This document shows positions 48,472 to 57,049 of a stretch of DNA of 57,703 nt, one piece after another; positions within the stretch are counted from its first letter, which is position 1, and each line of letters begins with the position of its first letter. A program made the position numbers and the translations under genes. The notes beneath the pieces were generated by a model that saw only the letters and a list, made by a program, of their open reading frames with translations, searched no databases and was not told where the DNA came from. The stretch comes from SIG607 sp045537575. Lineage in GTDB: Bacteria; Bacillota; Clostridia; Oscillospirales; Acutalibacteraceae. The stretch is from contig JAZSPU010000005.1 in NCBI GenBank assembly GCA_045537575.1, positions 1-57,703 on the forward strand, given 5' to 3'.

Positions 48472-50082
48472 ATGGAAAACTATATTCGTGCATTTTTTAC
48501 CATTGTTAGAATTTTAATTCCTATACTATCCGTTATTCTGGTTTTTTGCTGTGCAAACGGTCTTCTTTCAAAAAGAAAAAGAGGATATAACGTTGTGCTT
48601 TTGACCGATGATATGAAGGAAAGTCAGCTTTCGGACGGCGAATATATTATAGGCAGCGATGAAGACTGTGATGTTGTTATGGACAAAACAGAAGATAAGC
48701 ATCTTGTTATATCTGTTTCGGGTAAAAACTTTTCCTTAAGACCGCTCTTTAAAAATAAAGTTGGCATAAATAGGCATAGCGTAAGAGAAGAAACTGCTTT
48801 TTTGCCCGATGACCTTTTGAGTGCAAACGATAGGGAGTTTTCCTTAATAATTAAAAAACATAGGGGCAAAAGTCTTTTTGACGGACGGCTTTATAAAGCG
48901 GCATCCCTTTGCTGTCTGACTCTTATACAGTTTTTTGTTACCCTTTCTCTGTGCTTTTCTTTTAGTGAAAAAATAATTTTTACTTCCGCTGTCTTTTTAG
49001 CTCTCATTTTTGGAGAATGGATATATTTTGCAGTAACAAGGTTTAAAGGGGCTTTTGTTGAAATTCCCGTTTTGTTTTTGGTTACTTTAGGACTTAGCGT
49101 GGCAGCCCACCGAGGAACGTCAGCTCTTATTAAACAGTTTATATGCCTGATTCTAGGTATTATCGGCTCTTTAATTCTTTCTAAAATAATAGTTTCGTCA
49201 AAACGCGCTATAAAGTTAAGATTTGTCGCCTTTATACTCGGCGGAATACTTTTCGGCGCAAACCTTTTCTTTGGCGTGATTTATAACGGCGCACAAAACT
49301 GGCTTAATATCGGCGGCTTTTCCTTCCAGCCTTCCGAATTTATAAAGGTAGCACTTATATTTATGAGCGGCGCTTCGGTTGAAAAGCTAAGCAGTATAAA
49401 GGATATATCCCTTTTTGCCGTCTTTTCGGTTTTCTGTCTTGGCTCACTTTTCTATCTTAGCGACTTTGGTACGGCTCTTATTTATGCTGTAGTATTTTTT
49501 ACGGTTATCGCCATTCGTCTTTGCAGCGTAAAGCTAATTGCTGTATTATCGGCTTTGGCTGTACTATGCGGCGGAGCTGTTATAATTTTGTTCCCTTATG
49601 TAGCAAAGCGTATTTTCTCCTTTGGAAAAGCCTTTGAAAATGCTTATGACAGCGGTTATCAGCAGACAAGAGCAATGATAGCTACAGCTTCGGGCGGTCT
49701 TTTCGGAGTAGGCGGCGGAAAAGGTACACTTATAAACGTGGCGGCTTCAGATACCGATATAGTTTTTGGACTTATAAGCGAAGAATTCGGACTTATTGTT
49801 TCTCTTTGCGCGTTGGCGGTATTTATAGTTTTTGTGCTTTATTCCATAAGAGTACTGACAAACTCAAAAAGCACCTATTATTCCGTAACCGCCTGTGCGA
49901 CGGCAGTTTTACTGCTTACCCAAACTGCTCTTAACGTTTTCGGCACACTTGATATGCTGCCCTTTACGGGCGTGACTCTGCCTTTTATAAGCAACGGCGG
50001 TTCGTCACTTTTATCCTGCCTTGCGCTGACAGCGTTTTTAAGAACACCTTTAATTCAGTCGAATGGAGGTAAAGAACAATGA
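48472..50082 (+). CDS. FtsW/RodA/SpoVE family protein with N-terminal FHA-like domain
   Basis: A 536-residue SEDS protein, the peptidoglycan glycosyltransferase class. Residues 8-30 are a transmembrane helix, and 40-128 are FHA-like (YIIGSDEDCDVVMDKTEDKHLVISV, VGINRHSV, LLSANDREFSLII). Ten further hydrophobic segments form the SEDS core, with NGAQNWLNIGGFSFQPSEFIKVALI (about 268-292), DFGTALIYAVVFF, and a PFTGVTLPFISNGGSSLLS signature near 505-523. Its stop overlaps the penicillin-binding protein start by four bases, giving the usual SEDS-PBP pair. The FHA part suggests control by a Ser/Thr kinase. Confidence 0.92.
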   Translation: MENYIRAFFTIVRILIPILSVILVFCCANGLLSKRKRGYNVVLLTDDMKESQLSDGEYIIGSDEDCDVVMDKTEDKHLVISVSGKNFSLRPLFKNKVGINRHSVREETAFLPDDLLSANDREFSLIIKKHRGKSLFDGRLYKAASLCCLTLIQFFVTLSLCFSFSEKIIFTSAVFLALIFGEWIYFAVTRFKGAFVEIPVLFLVTLGLSVAAHRGTSALIKQFICLILGIIGSLILSKIIVSSKRAIKLRFVAFILGGILFGANLFFGVIYNGAQNWLNIGGFSFQPSEFIKVALIFMSGASVEKLSSIKDISLFAVFSVFCLGSLFYLSDFGTALIYAVVFFTVIAIRLCSVKLIAVLSALAVLCGGAVIILFPYVAKRIFSFGKAFENAYDSGYQQTRAMIATASGGLFGVGGGKGTLINVAASDTDIVFGLISEEFGLIVSLCALAVFIVFVLYSIRVLTNSKSTYYSVTACATAVLLLTQTALNVFGTLDMLPFTGVTLPFISNGGSSLLSCLALTAFLRTPLIQSNGGKEQ

Positions 50083-51455
50083 TAAAAGCAAGATTCAGAG
50101 CTAATATAGTGCGTGTAATACTTCTTTTGTTCTTGATTTTATGCGCTGTTTTTATCTTTAAATATACTTCATCGGCAGAGAATTGGGCGTTTTTTCAAAC
50201 AAACAGCCACGTTTATACGGGCGGAAAGTTGACTCAAGCGGGTGAAATTACCGACAGACAAGGACGCGTACTTTCTAAAACCGAGGATGAAGAGCGAGTA
50301 TATAATAAAAATAAAGATATAAGAAAAGCTACCATTCATGTTGTAGGCGACCATGAGGGTTATATAAGCACAGGCGTTACAAACGCATTAAAGGACAGGC
50401 TTGTGGGTTATTCCCTTGTTAACGGTGTTTACACCTATTCGGGAAAGGGCAATAATGCAAATCTTACCATAGATGCAAATATAAGCGTCGCCGCTATGAA
50501 AGCCCTTGGAAACAGCGCAGGCTGTGTTGGTGTGTGTAACTATAAAACGGGCGAAGTGCTTTGTATGGTAAGCACTCCTACCTACGATATAGAAAATATT
50601 AAGGAATACGAAAAGGCGAAAAATGGTGAGCTTGGCAGCGTATTTATGAACAGATTTATTTCTTCTGCCTATACACCGGGTTCTACCTTTAAAATTGTTA
50701 CTGCCGCTGCCGCTATAGAAACCCTTTTTGAAGCGGCATACACTACCGATTTTATGTGTGACTACGGAACGGTTATCGAGGGGGAAAAGCTTAACTGCCT
50801 CGGCAAACACAAAAACGTTACTTTAGAAAGGGCTTTTTCTCATTCCTGTAATGCATATTTTTCTAATATGGCGCTTACTGTTGGTAAAACCACAATGACT
50901 AAGTATGCCGAAAAATTCGGCTTTAATGAAACCTTTACCATTGACGGAATAAAGTGCGCAAGGTCAAGCTACTCGGTAAAAAACTCGAGAAATATTGATT
51001 TCGGCTGGTCGGGAATAGGTCAGCATACCAACCTTTGCAATCCCGTTCAGTATCTTTGTATGGTTAGCGCTATCGCCAACGGCGGTGAGTATAAGGAGCC
51101 CTTTATGGTAAACAGTATTACCACTTCAAACGGTAAGCTGCTTTATGAAGCAAAACCAAAAACGGTGCGTATGATTAAAAAGGATACTGCCAATAAGCTT
51201 AATGCCCTTATGGATTTTGCGGTAAAGGATAATTACGGAAAATCTACCTTCGGAACCCTTGACGTATGCGGAAAAACGGGAACTGCCGAAGTTGGTAAAA
51301 AAATGGAAAATTCACTTTTTGTGGGCTTTTGTAAGGACGAAAATCTGCCCCTTGCCTTTGTGGTGATTGCCGAAGGCGATGAAAACGGCAGAAAAAGCGC
51401 TATGAGTATTGCAAATAAAACCTTGCAGGCTGCTAAAAAAGAACTTATAAAATAA
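50079..51455 (+). CDS. Class B-type penicillin-binding protein (transpeptidase)
   Basis: A 458-residue membrane-anchored DD-transpeptidase. One transmembrane helix lies at residues 10-28, a short linker domain follows, and the transpeptidase domain runs from about 150. The three active-site motifs are intact: PGSTFK (Ser-x-x-Lys near residue 205), SCN in SHSCNAYF near 257, and KTGTAE near 400. It resembles PbpA/SpoVD-type enzymes without PASTA repeats. It cross-links the glycan made by the SEDS partner encoded upstream, and may act in elongation, division or sporulation. Confidence 0.93.
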   Translation: MIKARFRANIVRVILLLFLILCAVFIFKYTSSAENWAFFQTNSHVYTGGKLTQAGEITDRQGRVLSKTEDEERVYNKNKDIRKATIHVVGDHEGYISTGVTNALKDRLVGYSLVNGVYTYSGKGNNANLTIDANISVAAMKALGNSAGCVGVCNYKTGEVLCMVSTPTYDIENIKEYEKAKNGELGSVFMNRFISSAYTPGSTFKIVTAAAAIETLFEAAYTTDFMCDYGTVIEGEKLNCLGKHKNVTLERAFSHSCNAYFSNMALTVGKTTMTKYAEKFGFNETFTIDGIKCARSSYSVKNSRNIDFGWSGIGQHTNLCNPVQYLCMVSAIANGGEYKEPFMVNSITTSNGKLLYEAKPKTVRMIKKDTANKLNALMDFAVKDNYGKSTFGTLDVCGKTGTAEVGKKMENSLFVGFCKDENLPLAFVVIAEGDENGRKSAMSIANKTLQAAKKELIK

Positions 51456-51461
51456 TTTTTG

Positions 51462-51495
51462 CCCGAACAGTACTTAGCTGTTCGGGTTTCTTTTT
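51462..51495 (+). terminator. Intrinsic terminator of the SEDS-PBP operon
   Basis: CCCGAACAG (51462-51470) pairs with CTGTTCGGG (51478-51486) around TACTTAG, followed by TTTCTTTTT. Confidence 0.92.
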
Positions 51496-51503
51496 GGATA
51501 AAA

Positions 51504-51556
51504 TTATCGTTTTTCGATAATAAATTGTTGACAAACAATAAATGGTAGTGTATAAT
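51504..51556 (+). promoter_or_regulatory. Consensus promoter with two inverted repeats before the DUF2975/XRE module
   Basis: TTGACA (51528-51533), 17-base spacer, TATAAT (51551-51556). ATTGTT/AACAAT (51524-51529, 51534-51539) straddles the -35, and TTATCG/CGATAA (51504-51509, 51515-51520) lies just upstream. Both are likely binding sites, plausibly for the small XRE protein encoded downstream. Confidence 0.8.
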
Positions 51557-51588
51557 ATAGCCATAAAAGGAAGAAAGAGGTAATCTTT

Positions 51589-52050
51589 ATGTGGAACAGC
51601 AATAAATCAATAACACTTTCCTTGGTGGTTTGCTTTGCAGTTAGTATAATGCTGGTTTTTGGCGTGTTCTTCTTACCGATTTTACTTAAAATGTATTTTG
51701 GGGATTTTGAACTTGCATCTGATCACAGACTTTTCTTTATGTATAAATCGGTGCTTATTTGCTATTACGTTTGTTTGCTTCCTGCCTTTACGGCTTTATA
51801 CTCTCTTATTAAAATGCTTTTTTCAATAAGAAGGGAAGAGATATTTACCGACGCTAACATAAAACGCTTAAGGATACTTTCGTGGTGCTGTTTTGCAGTT
51901 TCCTTTGTTACTGTTATCGGTTTTATTTTCTATCGCCCTCTTATAATAATATCCATAGCGGCAGGCTTTATCGGGCTTATTATCCGAGTCATTAAAAACG
52001 TTATGTGCTCTGCTAAAATTTTAAGAGAAGAAAATGATTTGACCATATAG
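51589..52050 (+). CDS. DUF2975 family membrane protein
   Basis: A 153-residue protein with four transmembrane segments (residues about 8-35, 55-78, 100-120, 125-145). The layout and the short cytoplasmic loop ending SIRREEIFTDANIKRLRILSWCC match DUF2975. These proteins are almost always encoded next to a small XRE repressor, as here (nine bases downstream). The function of the family is not established; a sensor or toxin-like role for the pair has been considered only by association. Confidence 0.85.
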   Translation: MWNSNKSITLSLVVCFAVSIMLVFGVFFLPILLKMYFGDFELASDHRLFFMYKSVLICYYVCLLPAFTALYSLIKMLFSIRREEIFTDANIKRLRILSWCCFAVSFVTVIGFIFYRPLIIISIAAGFIGLIIRVIKNVMCSAKILREENDLTI

Positions 52051-52059
52051 GAGTAAAAA

Positions 52060-52263
52060 ATGATTACTGTAAATCTTGATGTTATTCTTGCAAAAAGAAA
52101 AATCAGCTCTGCCGCATTGGCTGAAAAAATCGGCATTACTCAGGCAAATCTTTCAATTCTTAAAACGGGAAAGGCGAAAGCTATTCGTTTTTCAACTTTA
52201 GAAAGTATTTGCAAAGAGCTTAACTGTCAACCCGGCGAAATTCTGTCTTTTGAGGAGGATTAA
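52060..52263 (+). CDS. Small XRE-family helix-turn-helix regulator (YozG-like)
   Basis: A 67-residue DNA-binding protein consisting of one helix-turn-helix (ISSAALAEKIGITQANLSILKTGKAKAIRFSTLESICKELNCQPGEILSFEED). GGAG precedes the ATG. It is the usual partner of DUF2975 proteins and probably autoregulates the module through the inverted repeats at the promoter. It ends one base before the next gene's start codon. Confidence 0.92.
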   Translation: MITVNLDVILAKRKISSAALAEKIGITQANLSILKTGKAKAIRFSTLESICKELNCQPGEILSFEED

Positions 52264-52264
52264 T

Positions 52265-53809
52265 ATGTATAACGAAAATAGTATTTATGAAATGGAAAAG
52301 ATACCACCGGTATATAACGGCTTTTTAATGAAGGGTAAGGATAGAGTTTTTTCCCTTCTGATTGCGCTGCTTATCGTTCCTTTTGTGGTGCTAACTTTGT
52401 GGGGCGGCTTTAATCTCGGTTATACGCTATCGGTTTTCGCTTTCATTATTCTTTTCAGCGTTTATCTCTTTAGTAAAAGTGTAAAATTCAAGTTTTTCCC
52501 CTATATCTGTCTTTTAATGTCGCTGATTTCAGCAACGGTGTTTACCTATTCATCCGATAATGCAGTAAGATTTTTCCTATTTACGCTATTAACTTTAAGC
52601 GTGTTTATATGGCTTTCCTATTTGGGCGGATATGATATGTCTGATGATTACAGTCTTGTTTCGGCTGTGGCAATAGGCATTTTCGGTTCGGCATTCGGTA
52701 GTATCGGAAAAAGTCTCAGTAGCGTTTTTTACAGCGAGAACAATAAGAAAAAGGGAGCAGGAAAGATAATTGCAGGCGTTGCCTGTGCTGTGCCCGCTAT
52801 GTTTATACTTGTGCTTTTGCTTCGTTCCTCAGATGCCGCATTTGACGGTCTGCTTTCAAAAATCGGTGATGCTTTCGGAAATTTAGGCGACCTTATTTTC
52901 AAGATAAACGTAGGACTTTTGTTCTTTCCCTTTGCTGTGTCTCTTGGTATCGGTCTTGCTAAAAATAAGAGAGAGCAAGGAAAGTGGTGCATAAACGGTA
53001 AAATGGATAAAGTCTTCACCGTTTCCTTTTTATCGGCAATATCACTGGTTTACGTTGCCTACATATTCTCACAGTTTGCATATTTCTTTAATGCATTTAA
53101 GGGACTTCTTCCCGAAGGTATTACCTATGCTTCCTATGCAAGACGTGGCTTTTTTGAAATGTCGGTAATTGCCGCTATAAACTTTATCTTTATAAGCCTT
53201 GCTTCAGTGCTGACACGAAAAAAGGAAAACGGAAAGAGAAGCTCTCTTTTAAATGGGATTATAGTTTTTATCGGCGTGTTTACTCTTTTACTTATTGCTA
53301 CCGCGCTTTCAAAAATGATTCTTTATATCAAAAGCTTTGGTATGACCAGACTGAGAATTTTAACCAGCGCCTTTATGGTGTTTTTGGCTCTGCTCTTTAT
53401 AGCTGTTATTTTACGTGCATTTATAAGAAAGATTCCCGTAATAAAAACCGGTATTATAGCCGCAACTGTTATTCTGCTTATATTAGGCTTTGCTGACGTT
53501 GATAAAACCGTAGCGCAGTATAATCTTTACGCCTATGAGCAAAAATATACCGAAAGCCTTGACGTAGAGGCTCTTGGAGATTTGGGCTACGGCGCTGTGC
53601 CTACTCTTTACGAAATATTCAAAGGAGAAGAGTACGAAACAGAGCTTCGTTTTAAAGCAAGAGAAGAGCTTTTCGAAAAGGTAGAAATGATGTATGAATT
53701 TGAAGTGACCGACGCAAAGAAGGAATATAAAATAAAAGCAAATGCGGGAAGCTTTAACATTTCAAAATATAAGGCACAAAAGACTCTTGATAAGTTCTTG
53801 GGCAAATAA
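52265..53809 (+). CDS. DUF4153/DUF4173 family membrane protein
   Basis: A 514-residue polytopic protein. The ATG at 52265 has GAGGAGG upstream and begins two bases after the XRE stop codon. About eleven hydrophobic segments fill residues 25-420. SQFAYFFNAFKGLLPEGITYASYARRGFFEMSVIAAIN (about 264-301) matches the DUF4173 signature. A soluble tail of about 90 residues follows (YEQKYTESLDVEALGDLGYGAVPTLYEIF). Function unknown. Co-transcription with DUF2975/XRE is clear from spacing. Confidence 0.85.
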   Translation: MYNENSIYEMEKIPPVYNGFLMKGKDRVFSLLIALLIVPFVVLTLWGGFNLGYTLSVFAFIILFSVYLFSKSVKFKFFPYICLLMSLISATVFTYSSDNAVRFFLFTLLTLSVFIWLSYLGGYDMSDDYSLVSAVAIGIFGSAFGSIGKSLSSVFYSENNKKKGAGKIIAGVACAVPAMFILVLLLRSSDAAFDGLLSKIGDAFGNLGDLIFKINVGLLFFPFAVSLGIGLAKNKREQGKWCINGKMDKVFTVSFLSAISLVYVAYIFSQFAYFFNAFKGLLPEGITYASYARRGFFEMSVIAAINFIFISLASVLTRKKENGKRSSLLNGIIVFIGVFTLLLIATALSKMILYIKSFGMTRLRILTSAFMVFLALLFIAVILRAFIRKIPVIKTGIIAATVILLILGFADVDKTVAQYNLYAYEQKYTESLDVEALGDLGYGAVPTLYEIFKGEEYETELRFKAREELFEKVEMMYEFEVTDAKKEYKIKANAGSFNISKYKAQKTLDKFLGK

Positions 53810-53812
53810 ATC

Positions 53813-53838
53813 AAAAAGGGAGGCTAGCCTCCCTTTTT
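53813..53838 (+). terminator. Terminator of the DUF2975/XRE/DUF4173 operon
   Basis: A 12-base perfect stem, AAAAAGGGAGGC (53813-53824) and GCCTCCCTTTTT (53827-53838), around TA. Confidence 0.92.
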
Positions 53839-53865
53839 ATATTACAATAATATAGTAATTTGAAT

Positions 53866-54963
53866 ATGGCTGAAAACAAAAAAATCAAAACTCCTCTTTT
53901 TCATATTGTAAATAGAGGAAAAGACGGTGTAGCGTGGTACTACGGCGTGCTTATCCGTGCAACAGCGGTTGTTGCGGCTCTTATTGTATCGGGCGTAATA
54001 ATAATGCTTCTTTCGGGCAAAAATCCTATAGCTGTTTACGCTTCTATGTTTAACGGCGCTTTCGGTACCGAGAGACGTATATGGAATCTTTTGCAAAACG
54101 TTGCAATTCTTCTTTGTATTTCTCTTGCTGTTACCCCTGCATTTAAAATGAAGTTCTGGAACTGCGGCGCCGAAGGACAGGTGCTTATCGGCGGTCTTGC
54201 TACAGTTTCGGTTATGATGTTCTTGGGTGATAAAATGCCCCTTCCTTTACTTATTCTTGTAATGATAGCCGCAAGTGTCATTGCAGGTATGATTTGGGCG
54301 CTTGTTCCTGCAGTTTTCAAGGCTCTCTTTAATACAAACGAAACCCTCTTTACCCTTATGATGAACTATGTTGCAATTCAGCTTGTTGCATATTTCTTAA
54401 AGGTTTTCGTTAAGGACGGTTCGGGCGTACTTACTCCTATGCCGCAGTTTGGTCTTCCCGTAATCGGCAAATATCAGTTCTTACTTAATATTATTATTGT
54501 GGCTTTGCTTACTGTAGTGGCTTATATTTATCTTAAATATTCAAAGCAGGGGTATGAAATCTCTGTTGTTGGTGAAAGCGAAAACACTGCAAAATACATC
54601 GGTATCGGTGTTAAAAAGGTTATTATCCGTACCCTTATGGTATCGGGTGCTATTTGCGGTATAGCAGGTTTACTTCTTGTTGGCGGTACAAATCATACCA
54701 TAAGCACAACCACCGTTGACGGCAGAGGCTTTACTGCAATTATGGTATCTTGGCTTGCTAAGTTTAATCCGTTTTATATGGTGCTGACCTCCTTCCTTAT
54801 CGTATTCCTTGACAGAGGCGCAGGTCAGGTTTCCACCGATTTCAGAATTCCTCAAACAATTTCCGATATTGTAACGGGCATAATTCTTTTGTTTATTATC
54901 GGTTGCGAATTTTTCCTTCGTTATAAAATTGTTTTCACAAAACGTGTAAAGGAGGAAGGCTAA
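53866..54963 (+). CDS. ABC transporter permease, BmpC/YufP-type (nucleoside or simple sugar)
   Basis: A 365-residue inner-membrane permease with about ten hydrophobic segments. Family features are NPIAVYASMFNGAFG, FWNCGAEGQVLIGGLA (residues about 98-113), NETLFTLMMNYVAIQL near 160-175 and the EAA-type cytoplasmic region GYEISVVGESENTAKYIGIGV near 225-245. Partners in this family (BMP lipoprotein and double ATPase) normally precede it but are absent. The gene starts 28 bases past a strong terminator. The only good ATG is at 53866 and no Shine-Dalgarno sequence is visible, so its expression is puzzling. It abuts the next permease directly. Confidence 0.87.
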   Translation: MAENKKIKTPLFHIVNRGKDGVAWYYGVLIRATAVVAALIVSGVIIMLLSGKNPIAVYASMFNGAFGTERRIWNLLQNVAILLCISLAVTPAFKMKFWNCGAEGQVLIGGLATVSVMMFLGDKMPLPLLILVMIAASVIAGMIWALVPAVFKALFNTNETLFTLMMNYVAIQLVAYFLKVFVKDGSGVLTPMPQFGLPVIGKYQFLLNIIIVALLTVVAYIYLKYSKQGYEISVVGESENTAKYIGIGVKKVIIRTLMVSGAICGIAGLLLVGGTNHTISTTTVDGRGFTAIMVSWLAKFNPFYMVLTSFLIVFLDRGAGQVSTDFRIPQTISDIVTGIILLFIIGCEFFLRYKIVFTKRVKEEG

Positions 54964-55911
54964 ATGGTAGCGTTTTTAATTAGTGCGATAAGACTTGGTA
55001 TGATGCTTCTTTTCGGCTCTACCGGTGAAACCATAACCGAAAAATCGGGACATCTTAATCTTGGTCTTCCCGGCGTTATGTGTGTTGGCGCTTCCTGCGG
55101 TTGCTATGCAGAGTATATTTATTTAAGTAATTGCGGCGAAAACGTAATACCCGTTCTTGCTGTGCTTATTCCTATGTTAGCAACCTTTATCGGCGGCGCA
55201 TTTATGGGACTTATTTTCAGCTTCCTTACCGTTACGTTAAGAGCTAACCAAAACGTAACCGGTCTTGCTCTTACCACTCTCGGTGTGGGCATATCCGACT
55301 TTATGATAGATAAAACCGGCGATATTTATATCAAAGGCGCTCTCTATTTCAAGGCTTCTCTTCCTTTTGCCGATAAGCTTGGTTGGTTCGGTAAGGTGTT
55401 CCTATCTCACGGTATATTAACCTATCTTGCTATAGTTGTAGCGCTTGTTACAGCTTACGTGCTAAACCGTACAAAGTTAGGACTTCACCTTCGTGCAGTT
55501 GGTGAGAACCCTGCAACAGCCGATGCTGCAGGCATAAACGTTTTACGTTACAGATATCTTGCTACCTGTATTGGCGGCGGTATTGCAGGCTTTGGCGGTC
55601 TTTCCTTCGTTATGGACTATCTTAACGGTAACTGGGAATATGTAATTGACGATATCGGTTGGCTTGCCGTTGCTCTTGTTATCTTTACTGTATGGAAGCC
55701 TAACCTTGCAATTTTCGGCTCCCTTATTTTCGGCGGTCTCTACGTTGCAAGTAGCTATATTACAGGTATCAGCTTTGCGGGTAAAGAGCTTTTCAAAATG
55801 CTCCCTTATATTGTAACTATTATCGTACTTATATTTACAAGTATGAGAAGCCGTAAAAAGAATCAACCCCCCGAAAGTCTTGGTATAAACTATTTCAGAG
55901 AAGAACGTTAA
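54964..55911 (+). CDS. ABC transporter permease, YufQ-type (second subunit)
   Basis: A 315-residue permease with eight or nine hydrophobic segments, starting immediately after the first permease stop (AGGAAGG upstream overlapping that gene). GSTGETITEKSGHLNLGLPGVM (residues about 19-40) and GLHLRAVGENPATADAAGINVLRYR near 175-199 are typical of the family. It forms a heterodimeric channel with the preceding permease, driven by an ATPase encoded elsewhere. Nucleosides are the best known substrates; riboflavin- or sugar-type cargo is possible. The next gene is an SGNH hydrolase. Confidence 0.9.
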   Translation: MVAFLISAIRLGMMLLFGSTGETITEKSGHLNLGLPGVMCVGASCGCYAEYIYLSNCGENVIPVLAVLIPMLATFIGGAFMGLIFSFLTVTLRANQNVTGLALTTLGVGISDFMIDKTGDIYIKGALYFKASLPFADKLGWFGKVFLSHGILTYLAIVVALVTAYVLNRTKLGLHLRAVGENPATADAAGINVLRYRYLATCIGGGIAGFGGLSFVMDYLNGNWEYVIDDIGWLAVALVIFTVWKPNLAIFGSLIFGGLYVASSYITGISFAGKELFKMLPYIVTIIVLIFTSMRSRKKNQPPESLGINYFREER

Positions 55912-55927
55912 TAAAGGAGAAACTATT

Positions 55928-57001
55928 ATGGAAATTGATGTTGGAAATATTTGGGAAGGCTATTCGCTGGAAGGTCTTAAAATAAAAGAAACAGACGCTA
56001 AATTTTATAACGTAAAGGAAGAGCCTTTTAAAATTTACGGACTACACGATCCCAAAAATTCTTATAGACGTATTCCCGATGACGTGCTTAAAAATGCCAC
56101 CGGTATTACGGGACATCACGCTAATACTACAGGTGTCAGAGTACGCTTTTGTACCGATTCAAAATACGTTGGTATTCGCTCTAAATTCAAAAAAACCGTA
56201 CTTGCAACTCCCCACATTACCCGTCTTGCTGAAACAGGCTTTGACATTTATGTAGAGGAAGACGGCAGAGACGTTTACGCAGGTAGCTATTATCCGCCTA
56301 AGGATGCATTCGAGGGTTATGAAGGTGTTAAAACCTTTGATGACAACAGAATGCGCCAAATAACCATTTATTTTCCCATTGCAAATGAGGTTTTAGATTT
56401 TGAGGTTGCCTTGCAGGAAACTGCAACCGTTAAAGCTCCTAATCCTTATAAGCACGAGAAACCCGTACTTTTCTACGGTTCATCCATAACCCACGGCTTT
56501 GCCGCATCCCGTCCCGGTATGACCTACGTTGCTCAGGTGGGCAGAATGTTAAAGGCAGATATTATGAATTTCGGTTTTTCGGGAAACGCGAAGGGCGAAC
56601 CTGCTTTGGCAGAGTTTTTCGCAACTCTTAATATGTCGGCTTTTGTACTTGACTATGACCACAATGCGCCAAGCGTTGAGCATCTCATAAATACTCATTA
56701 TGCTTTTTATGAAATTATAAGAAAGGCAAACCCCGACGTTCCCATTATTTTCGTTACAAAGCCTGATGCCTCTAAGCATACCTCTGAATTTGACCTTGCC
56801 CGTAAGGACGTTATTATGAAAAATTATCTTACAGCCAGGGAAAATGGAGATAAGAAGGTTTACTTTATCGACGGTAACGCCTTCTTTATTGAGGGCGACA
56901 GAATGGATTATACCGTTGACGGCTGTCATCCTAACGATTTGGGCGAAAGAAAAATGGCAGGCTATATCGGTAGCGTTTTAAACGAACTTCTTAACAAATA
57001 A
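55928..57001 (+). CDS. Two-domain SGNH hydrolase (carbohydrate esterase-like)
   Basis: A 357-residue protein. Residues 1-170 are a beta-sandwich (TGITGHHANTTGVRVRFCTDSKYVGIRSKF, FDIYVEEDGRDVYAGSYYPP). Residues 175-357 are the SGNH hydrolase with LFYGSSITHGFAA (catalytic Ser, near 180-192), NFGFSGNAKGEPALAE near 216-231 (oxyanion Gly/Asn) and DGCHPNDLGERKM (catalytic Asp and His, near 333-345). No signal peptide. The layout resembles acetyl-sugar esterases of Bacteroidetes and Firmicutes. GGAGAAAC lies before the ATG and it follows the permeases by 16 bases, hinting at an acylated sugar or nucleoside substrate. Confidence 0.88.
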   Translation: MEIDVGNIWEGYSLEGLKIKETDAKFYNVKEEPFKIYGLHDPKNSYRRIPDDVLKNATGITGHHANTTGVRVRFCTDSKYVGIRSKFKKTVLATPHITRLAETGFDIYVEEDGRDVYAGSYYPPKDAFEGYEGVKTFDDNRMRQITIYFPIANEVLDFEVALQETATVKAPNPYKHEKPVLFYGSSITHGFAASRPGMTYVAQVGRMLKADIMNFGFSGNAKGEPALAEFFATLNMSAFVLDYDHNAPSVEHLINTHYAFYEIIRKANPDVPIIFVTKPDASKHTSEFDLARKDVIMKNYLTARENGDKKVYFIDGNAFFIEGDRMDYTVDGCHPNDLGERKMAGYIGSVLNELLNK

Positions 57002-57010
57002 GTATAAATT

Positions 57011-57049
57011 AAACTCCTTTGCACAAAATAAATGCAAAGGAGTTTTTTT
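57011..57049 (+). terminator. Terminator whose right arm contains the spoVAC ribosome site
   Basis: AAACTCCTTTGCA (57011-57023) pairs perfectly with TGCAAAGGAGTTT (57033-57045), followed by Ts to 57049. AAGGAG (57037-57042) in the right arm is the Shine-Dalgarno sequence of spoVAC, whose ATG is at 57050, and the T-run is the spacer. Confidence 0.88.
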
